Assembly (NCBI GenBank): GCA_963736455.1 | Contig: CAVTON010000001.1 | Span: 2,888,555 to 2,952,554, forward strand | Length of the DNA: 64,000 nucleotides | Direction of reading: 5' to 3' | Origin: DAHUXD01 sp963736455 | GTDB lineage: Bacteria > Acidobacteriota > Thermoanaerobaculia > UBA5066 > Gp7-AA6 | Notes under the pieces: generated by a model | Seen by the model: only the letters and a program-made list of their open reading frames with translations | The model's database searches: none | What the model was told of the DNA's origin: nothing | Translations under genes and position numbers: made by a program | Shown here: in pieces, positions 61,190 through 64,000 of the stretch | Position numbering within the stretch: the first letter of the stretch is position 1 | How the letters are laid out: every line of letters begins with the position of its first letter

Positions 61190-61509
61190 AGACCTACGTG
61201 ACGCCGCCCGCCCCCGTCCTGGAGAAGCTTCCCGAAGGGCTCGTCCGGCGCCGGCCGCGGTCTTTTGCCGAGTGGAAGGCATTGCGCCAGTGGGGACAAC
61301 TCCCGAAATGGGAGCCGGAGCCTGCGGGATACCTCCTCCGACTCTGCCGCGAAAAGGCGGGATTGAGCCAGCTGCGCTTGTCGGCACTACTCGGCTGTTC
61401 ACAGCAGGCGATTGCTCAGGCGGAGCGCTGGCAGAGCAATCCCACGGTCGAGTTCATGCGGAATTGGGCGCGGGCCTGCAAATCGCCTATCAGGTTGGAG
61501 ATCCGATGA
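61186..61509 (+). CDS. XRE-family helix-turn-helix protein (antitoxin-like partner)
   Basis: A 107-residue protein. The HTH is in the C-terminal half (LCREKAGLSQLRLSALLGCSQQAIAQAE). The first 45 residues form a basic, proline-rich arm (RRRPRSFAEWKALRQW). Coupled by ATGA to the nucleotidyltransferase. Probably binds and represses the promoter upstream of the pair. Confidence 0.8.
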   Translation: MKTYVTPPAPVLEKLPEGLVRRRPRSFAEWKALRQWGQLPKWEPEPAGYLLRLCREKAGLSQLRLSALLGCSQQAIAQAERWQSNPTVEFMRNWARACKSPIRLEIR

Positions 61510-61566
61510 CCCATTTCAGCGCCACCCGGACCTCATCTGTCCGCTCGCCCGCGAAACCGTCATGCA

Positions 61567-61802
61567 GTGCCGACGGTCGCGCGAGACGGTCCCTTCCGCT
61601 TCTTCTTCTACAGCAACGAGGGGTCGGAGGAGCCTCACATCCACGTGAGCGCGACGGGAGGATCGCCAAGTTCTGGCTGGGGCCCGTGGTCCTGGCACTG
61701 TCGGGACACTTTTCCCCTGTCGAGCTCCGCGAGATCGAGCGTATCGTTAGGAGGGACGAAGCGATGCTTATCCAGGCTTGGAATGAGTTCTTCGGTCGTT
61801 GA
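61567..61802 (+). pseudogene. DUF4160 gene with a frameshift near 61650
   Basis: The first frame from GTG at 61567 gives PFRFFFYSNEGSEEPHIHV, the DUF4160 start. The conserved remainder (ERDGRIAKFWLGPVVLALSG, FSPVELREIERIV, AWNEFFGR) is in another frame. Adding one G after CACGTG would join them. The 3' end overlaps the DUF2442 start, as in intact DUF4160-DUF2442 pairs. Confidence 0.8.
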
Positions 61803-62100
61803 GTCGAAGCCGCTCGCGAGGGACATCGCCGTCTCCGCGGACGAGCTGACGGTCTCGCTCGTCGACGGCCGCAGGATTTCCGTACCGCTCGCCTGGTACC
61901 CCCGACTCCTTCACGCCACCGCGGTCGAGCTTGCAAACTGGAAGATCCTGGGCAACGGCGAGGGCATTCGGTGGCCCGACCTCGACGAGGATCTGAGCGT
62001 CGCCGGGATGCTTCTCGGGACCAGGGCCGCGCCACGAACGACGCTGAGCCGACCGCCTCTCTCCGACCCCGGCGCGCGCGGCCGGATCCCGAATCGGTGA
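61783..62100 (+). CDS. DUF2442 family protein
   Basis: A 105-residue protein. DIAVSADELTVSLVDGRRIS, VPLAWYPRLLHATAVELANW and GIRWPDLDEDLSVAGMLLG are the DUF2442 core. The last 25 residues look like extra tail. ATG at 61783 lies within the end of the DUF4160 gene. DUF4160/DUF2442 pairs are usually counted as toxin-antitoxin-like, with DUF2442 the stable antitoxin-type partner. Here the partner is frameshifted. Confidence 0.85.
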   Translation: MSSSVVESKPLARDIAVSADELTVSLVDGRRISVPLAWYPRLLHATAVELANWKILGNGEGIRWPDLDEDLSVAGMLLGTRAAPRTTLSRPPLSDPGARGRIPNR

Positions 62101-62184
62101 TGGCAAGAGGGAAATCGCTCGGCCATCAACTGACCTCCCCTGAGGCGACGATTCTCGGATGCTCGAGAGGCGGCTTGACTTCTC

Positions 62185-62200
62185 GTATCCTATGGGATAC
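62185..62200 (+). promoter_or_regulatory. Perfect palindrome GTATCC-TATG-GGATAC, probable operator
   Basis: Six-base arms with a four-base centre lie eight bases upstream of the GTG of the RelE-like gene. This is the typical placement of the autorepression site of a type II toxin-antitoxin operon. Confidence 0.7.
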
Positions 62201-62208
62201 ACTCTCCT

Positions 62209-62496
62209 GTGATCGAGGTTCGCCAGACCGACCTGTTCGCGCGTTGGTTCGAAGGCCGCGACCGCCAGGCTCGGGCGCGAATCCTCGTCAGGATTCGGCG
62301 GCTGTCGCTTGGAAACCCCGGTGACATCCGACCGGTCGGAGAGGGCGTTTCGGAGATGCGGATCGATTTCGGGCCTGGGTACCGCGTCTACTTCGTCCGG
62401 CGCGGCGAGGCGTTGGTTGTCCTGCACGCAGGCGGGGACAAGGACACCCAGGAGCGCGACATCCGGACGGCTCGCGAGCTGGCGCAGAACCTCTAG
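62209..62496 (+). CDS. RelE/ParE-superfamily toxin (addiction-module killer type)
   Basis: A 95-residue protein: VRQTDLFARWFEGRDRQARARI, then VSEMRIDFGPGYRVYFVRRGEALVVL, and a terminal helix KDTQERDIRTARELAQ. This is the short RelE-like fold of the addiction-module killer group. It likely acts on ribosome-bound mRNA. The antitoxin gene follows 19 bases later. GTG start follows the palindrome. Confidence 0.9.
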   Translation: MIEVRQTDLFARWFEGRDRQARARILVRIRRLSLGNPGDIRPVGEGVSEMRIDFGPGYRVYFVRRGEALVVLHAGGDKDTQERDIRTARELAQNL

Positions 62497-62515
62497 GCGC
62501 CGCAACCGAGGAATC

Positions 62516-62806
62516 ATGGGGAAAACGAAGACAAAGCGGTGGGACGCGGCAGACCACCTCAAGAGCAAGAGCGAGGCGATTGCATACCTCGAAGCCGCCT
62601 TCGAGGACGGCGATTCCGGGGTCGTCGCCGCCGCACTCGGAGATATTGCGCGAGCCAAAGGAATGACGACGGTGGCCCGGCAGGCCGGCCTCGGTCGAGA
62701 GAGCCTCTACAAGGCGCTCTCCACCGGGGGCAACCCGGAACTGGAGACCGTCCTGCGCGTCGTCCGTGTGCTCGGCATCAGGCTGCACGTCGCTCCCGCA
62801 CGATAG
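62516..62806 (+). CDS. HigA-like addiction-module antidote protein
   Basis: A 96-residue protein. AIAYLEAAFEDGDSGVVAAALGDIARAKGM, then an HTH (VARQAGLGRESLYKALS) and NPELETVLRVVRVLGIRL match the antidote family paired with the killer upstream. It should neutralise the toxin and bind the GTATCC palindrome. Confidence 0.9.
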   Translation: MGKTKTKRWDAADHLKSKSEAIAYLEAAFEDGDSGVVAAALGDIARAKGMTTVARQAGLGRESLYKALSTGGNPELETVLRVVRVLGIRLHVAPAR

Positions 62807-62862
62807 ATCCGAGGGTGAAGGAAGCGCGGTTCGCAGTCGTCCGCGCGCTAAGTCGAGAATCG

Positions 62863-63093
62863 CTACAGAACCCTTGCCAGGTCTTCGCTTGTGATCTCGC
62901 AGTCGCGAAGGATGCGGGAGAGCAAGCCACGACCGATCGATTCACCGGCGTGCACGGGAACGACGGTGCCACGGCCGTCGGTATGACGAAGGAAATAGTG
63001 ACTGCCACGGGTTCTGACCACCTGGAATCCGAGGGAGGAAAGCGCCCTGATTAGCTGCTGCCGGCGAGGCTCGGCAGCTTCACCATCAGGCAA
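62863..63093 (-). CDS. hicA: HicA family mRNA interferase toxin
   Basis: A 76-residue protein with a short N-terminal extension and the HicA core: IRALSSLGFQVVRTRGSHYFLRH, the active-site histidine in RGSH, and VVPVHAGESIGRGLLSRIL. It is a double-stranded-RNA-binding-fold endoribonuclease. It lies downstream of, and overlaps by 8 bases, the HicB gene, the less common antitoxin-first order. Confidence 0.9.
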   Translation of the reverse strand: MPDGEAAEPRRQQLIRALSSLGFQVVRTRGSHYFLRHTDGRGTVVPVHAGESIGRGLLSRILRDCEITSEDLARVL

Positions 63094-63298
63094 GAGTTAG
63101 GCGTTGAACCCCGACAAACTCCAGGCCCTCGGTATCCTGCCCTTGAACTTCGAGGCAGAGCTCGGCGGCTTCTCGGATGCGTTCCATGACTTCGTCGAGC
63201 GACTTTGCCTGGGTGTGGCAGCCTTGGAGCTCGGGGATCGACGCGACGTAGAAGCCGTCGCGGTCGCGCTCGACGATGACGTTGAATTCCCTCTTCAT
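63086..63298 (-). CDS. hicB: HicB family antitoxin
   Basis: A 70-residue protein: MKREFNVIVERDRDGFYVASIP, ELQGCHTQAKSLDEVMERIREA and a short tail, the degenerate RNase-H-like HicB fold. There is no C-terminal DNA-binding domain, so it belongs to the short HicB group. A TACAAT box lies 11 bases upstream on this strand. It forms a pair with hicA. Confidence 0.9.
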   Translation of the reverse strand: MKREFNVIVERDRDGFYVASIPELQGCHTQAKSLDEVMERIREAAELCLEVQGQDTEGLEFVGVQRLTLA

Positions 63299-63379
63299 TC
63301 CGTTCTGAATTGTACTCTGCCACCTTGTCTGGCGGTGTCCGGGGCCGGCCTTTCCTGAGAGAATCCGTCGCCAGACCCC

Positions 63380-64000
63380 ATGCGTTTCACCGCCACCGAC
63401 GTCTACGACTTCTACAAGCCGACCGAGTGCGCCCGCCGCGTCGCCCTCCGCGCCCGCGACGAACCGGAGCCCGAGACGGCCACCGCCTTCGACGAGCTCC
63501 TGAGAAACCTGGGACGCCGGCACGAGGCGGCTCACCTCTCGACGCTTCGCAGCCGCGACGGCGACGTCCTCGACCTCTCCACCCTCAAAGACAACCCACC
63601 CGAGCGCGAGCGCCGCACCCTCGAAGCAATCCACTCCGCCACCCCCGCCGCCGTCATCTACCAACCCCGCTTCCGCCTCACCCTCCCCATCGCCGACACC
63701 CCCGTCGAGCTCGTCGGCGAGCCCGACTTCCTCATCCACGACCCCGCCGCCGGCGGCTACCGCATCCGCGACTCCAAGCTCGCGCGCAACGTTCTCGCCA
63801 GGCGCCACCGCGGCATCCCCCTGCAGCTCCAGATCTACGGCCTGCTCTTCGAGCGCCTGACCGGTCAGCGCCCCGTCGGGATCGAAGTCCACGCCGGGAC
63901 CGATGCCCTCGTGCCCATCCCTTACGAAGGGGAGACGGCCGTCCTCGAGGAGCTCGCCCGGCACCTGCGCATGCGGACCGCCGATCCCGCCGAGTACGAG
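63380..64000 (+). CDS. TM0106-family RecB-like nuclease (C-terminus outside window)
   Basis: The first 207 codons of a PD-(D/E)XK protein. It starts MRFTATDVYDFYKPTECARRV, then RRHEAAHLSTL, the nuclease core VELVGEPDFLIHDPAAGGYR with IRDSKLARN, and QLQIYGLLFERLTGQRP. It matches the RecB-family domain of TM0106 proteins, which in full length add an RNase-H-like part and sometimes a helicase. Truncated at the window edge. Next to several toxin-antitoxin modules. Confidence 0.85.
   Translation, partial: MRFTATDVYDFYKPTECARRVALRARDEPEPETATAFDELLRNLGRRHEAAHLSTLRSRDGDVLDLSTLKDNPPERERRTLEAIHSATPAAVIYQPRFRLTLPIADTPVELVGEPDFLIHDPAAGGYRIRDSKLARNVLARRHRGIPLQLQIYGLLFERLTGQRPVGIEVHAGTDALVPIPYEGETAVLEELARHLRMRTADPAEYE

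Noticed and set aside
1..64000. CRISPR array, rRNA or tRNA genes
   Set aside because: No regularly spaced direct repeats of CRISPR type, no tRNA cloverleaf signature and no rRNA-like stretch were noticed by eye. A covariance-model scan was not possible here.

Overview
The window is a high-GC, gene-dense bacterial chromosome segment. It has frequent GTG and TTG starts, many 4-base stop/start overlaps, three tandem transmembrane Ser/Thr kinases with TPR tails, many TPR, Sel1 and FG-GAP proteins, and outer-membrane beta-barrel candidates. This points to a Gram-negative soil or sediment lineage, most likely Acidobacteriota. That placement is inferred from gene content and not proven. No rRNA, tRNA or CRISPR array was seen, and no gene-free stretch is longer than about 300 bases.

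1-5.2 kb: a truncated ArnT-like glycosyltransferase, an enoyl-reductase-type SDR, an M16 peptidase pair (one subunit with the zinc motif, one without) and a small unknown protein. 5.3-13.5 kb, minus strand: an apparent seven-gene operon read cupredoxin, HAMP-Ser/Thr kinase, porin, degenerate receiver, YiiX-type hydrolase, ABC exporter, phospholipase D. 13.66-13.88 kb: a 71-residue glutaredoxin-like gene interrupted by an in-frame TGA at its active-site position, with a hairpin directly after it. This is a strong selenoprotein candidate and the most notable item here. 13.9-26.4 kb: OPT transporter, glycine C-acetyltransferase with a small partner, a zinc-ribbon/trypsin-like membrane protease, DUF5996, a secreted protein, a VOC protein, DUF3943, an MFS exporter and an amidohydrolase.

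26.4-40.9 kb: a PDZ/Sel1 lipoprotein; a three-gene molybdenum hydroxylase unit (2Fe-2S subunit, Tat-exported Mo subunit, MOSC protein); an FG-GAP protein diverging from an AraC regulator; glycerol kinase; a TPR lipoprotein with a DinB protein; an isoprenylcysteine methyltransferase-like protein; a Ste24-type protease; and two small proteins. 41.0-49.0 kb: three head-to-tail kinase-TolB-like-TPR paralogues joined by GTGA overlaps. 49.2-52.5 kb: a two-component pair with an odd junction, then a Gly/Phe/Pro/Tyr-rich protein beside an Hsp20 chaperone.

52.5-55.9 kb: a GIY-YIG gene embedded in palindromic repeats, a TPR protein ending in a Lon-type protease domain without AAA+, and an HD hydrolase. 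55.9-64 kb looks like an accessory island: two nucleotidyltransferase/XRE modules, a frameshifted GH47 mannosidase, an S41 protease, a frameshifted DUF4160 with DUF2442, RelE/HigA-like and HicBA modules, and a RecB-like nuclease running off the right edge.
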